Source: Hyphococcus sp.
GTDB taxonomy: Bacteria; Pseudomonadota; Alphaproteobacteria; Caulobacterales; Parvularculaceae
Direction of reading: 5' to 3'
Assembly: GCA_021776245.1 (NCBI GenBank)
Contig: JAJFGF010000033.1
Coordinates: 112,534 to 176,533 of the forward strand
Length of the DNA stretch: 64,000 nt
Under the pieces are notes generated by a model. The model did no database searches. It saw only the letters and a program-made list of their open reading frames with translations, and was not told where the DNA came from. The translations under genes were made by a program, and so were the position numbers. Positions 63,151 to 64,000 of this stretch are shown one piece after another. Within the stretch, counting starts at the first letter, position 1. The number at the start of each line of letters is the position of its first letter.

Positions 63151-64000
63151 CTATTTCGCCGCCGCTTTCAGCTCTTTCAGGCGTTCTTCGCAGGCGGTTT
63201 TAACGAGCGCCGCCAGCGCTTCGGCGCGGGCGCCGAGCCAGGCGAGTTCTTCCCCGGTGATTTTATAATGTTTTGAATAGCGCGCTTTCACGTATGCTTC
63301 TTTCAGCAATTCAAAGCTGCGGCGCTGAAACCGGTCTTCGTCGGGCCAGATGCCCCGAAAGCGCGCGTCCTTTGCTTCGACCAGCGAGCGCAGCCGTCTG
63401 ACATTGTGCGTAGACGGACTGTAATTGGTTGTCGTCAGGAGATAGGCCGCATAGAGCATTTCCACCGACTGGTGCAACTCAAATGCAGCCGTCTTATTCC
63501 GCCCAAGGTCGCGATTGACTACAAAATTATCGAAAAATTCATGCGCCCTCGTGTGCCACTCATCATAATGCTCTTTCGCCGTCTCACAGGCTTCTTTGGC
63601 GTTCAGCGGCTTTGGATCGACAAAGCGATGGCCCTTCATCTCGTGCAGGGCGATGCCGTCGCGGATGATGTCGGTGAAGAAATACTGCCCCTGCGCCAGC
63701 TTGTCGTTGACCTCGCCCAGCGTATGGACGATCAGCCCGATGGGCGTTTTAACGCTTTTGTCGAGGATGATCCTGTCTTCGGCCTTGTACCAAAAGGTCG
63801 CCATATCGGTCAGCTCTTTGTAGTTGACGACGATCAGCAAATCGAAATCGCTCTGATAGCCCTTGGCGGTCTTGCCCGCCTCATCGACCCAGTCGCCGCG
63901 GGCGTAGGAACCAAACAGCACGATTTTGAGAATCCGGCCCTTGAGGATATGCGGCTTTGTCCCGTTGCCCTTGGCAAGCTCGAACTGCTCGAACAGGATT
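63151..64000 (-). CDS. Nucleotidyltransferase (MNT) plus HEPN-domain protein, cut by the right edge
   Basis: The minus frame is open up to base 64000, so the N-terminus is missing; a GTG at 63921 would start inside the catalytic motif and is not a good start. GSYARGDW then SDFDLLIVV give the G-S...D-x-D signature of minimal nucleotidyltransferases. The C-terminal half is helical, with the layout of a HEPN domain, though a clear R-x4-6-H is not obvious (NKTAAFELHQSVEMLYAAYLL is the matching helix). Two-domain proteins of this type are widespread, some in toxin-antitoxin systems. Confidence 0.75.
   Translation of the reverse strand, partial: ILFEQFELAKGNGTKPHILKGRILKIVLFGSYARGDWVDEAGKTAKGYQSDFDLLIVVNYKELTDMATFWYKAEDRIILDKSVKTPIGLIVHTLGEVNDKLAQGQYFFTDIIRDGIALHEMKGHRFVDPKPLNAKEACETAKEHYDEWHTRAHEFFDNFVVNRDLGRNKTAAFELHQSVEMLYAAYLLTTTNYSPSTHNVRRLRSLVEAKDARFRGIWPDEDRFQRRSFELLKEAYVKARYSKHYKITGEELAWLGARAEALAALVKTACEERLKELKAAAK

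Noticed and set aside
54556..64000. Intact prophage or ICE
   Set aside because: No integrase, terminase, capsid, relaxase or conjugation gene is visible, so only an accessory island of unknown mobility can be claimed.

Overview
The window looks like a chromosomal segment of an alphaproteobacterium. The best evidence is the housekeeping block recO, era, rnc, lepB, acpS, pdxJ, pyrE, rsh, rpoZ, folK, smpB, dapA and a long lytic transglycosylase, a gene order known from that class. The lineage cannot be fixed from sequence reading alone. A VPLPA-type C-terminal sorting signal, a lipoprotein-type subtilase autotransporter and scattered REP-like palindromes fit a free-living Gram-negative.

Layout. 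(1) 1-6123 is a redox cluster. A divergent gene, cut by the left edge, encodes a Rieske domain fused to a thiamine-diphosphate enzyme. Opposite it lies a tightly overlapping five-gene operon: Rieske plus glutamate-synthase-like FMN/FeS protein, two small membrane proteins, a ferric-reductase-like membrane protein fused to a Rieske domain, and a membrane-anchored protein of unknown function. (2) 6367-7614 is a Na+/H+ antiporter. (3) 7722-31851 is a surface polysaccharide locus. It holds seven glycosyltransferases or glycosyltransferase-like genes, a UXS-like epimerase fused to an FAD oxidoreductase, CDP-glucose synthesis genes rfbG and rfbF, a C-methyltransferase and an SDR that could make a branched CDP-sugar, a pyruvyltransferase-like protein, GtrA, a radical SAM protein, GT-C-like membrane proteins and a Wzx-type flippase. 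It also holds a 2-oxoglutarate dioxygenase fused to another Rieske domain, the fourth in the window. (4) 31979-36728 has a subtilase autotransporter and parC. (5) 36809-54398 is the core block, with small conserved genes (NYN nuclease, family 5 uracil-DNA glycosylase) and REP elements.

(6) 54464-64000 is an accessory region starting at tRNA-Ser(GCT). A Fic gene is bracketed by direct repeats carrying the tRNA gene and a damaged second tRNA copy with 7 extra bases in the anticodon arm and no -35 box. Then come an operon-like row of seven very small, mostly membrane proteins, an SRAP/YedK gene, a small secreted peptide, a VPLPA-CTERM protein, a winged-helix protein flanked by copies of a 10-bp palindrome (three of them exactly 21 bp apart), unknown genes, a gene remnant and an MNT/HEPN protein cut by the right edge.

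The two most promising undescribed assemblies are the multi-Rieske redox operon (1-6123) and the tRNA-Ser island with its small-protein row and iteron-like sites. No CRISPR array, transposase or integrase was seen.
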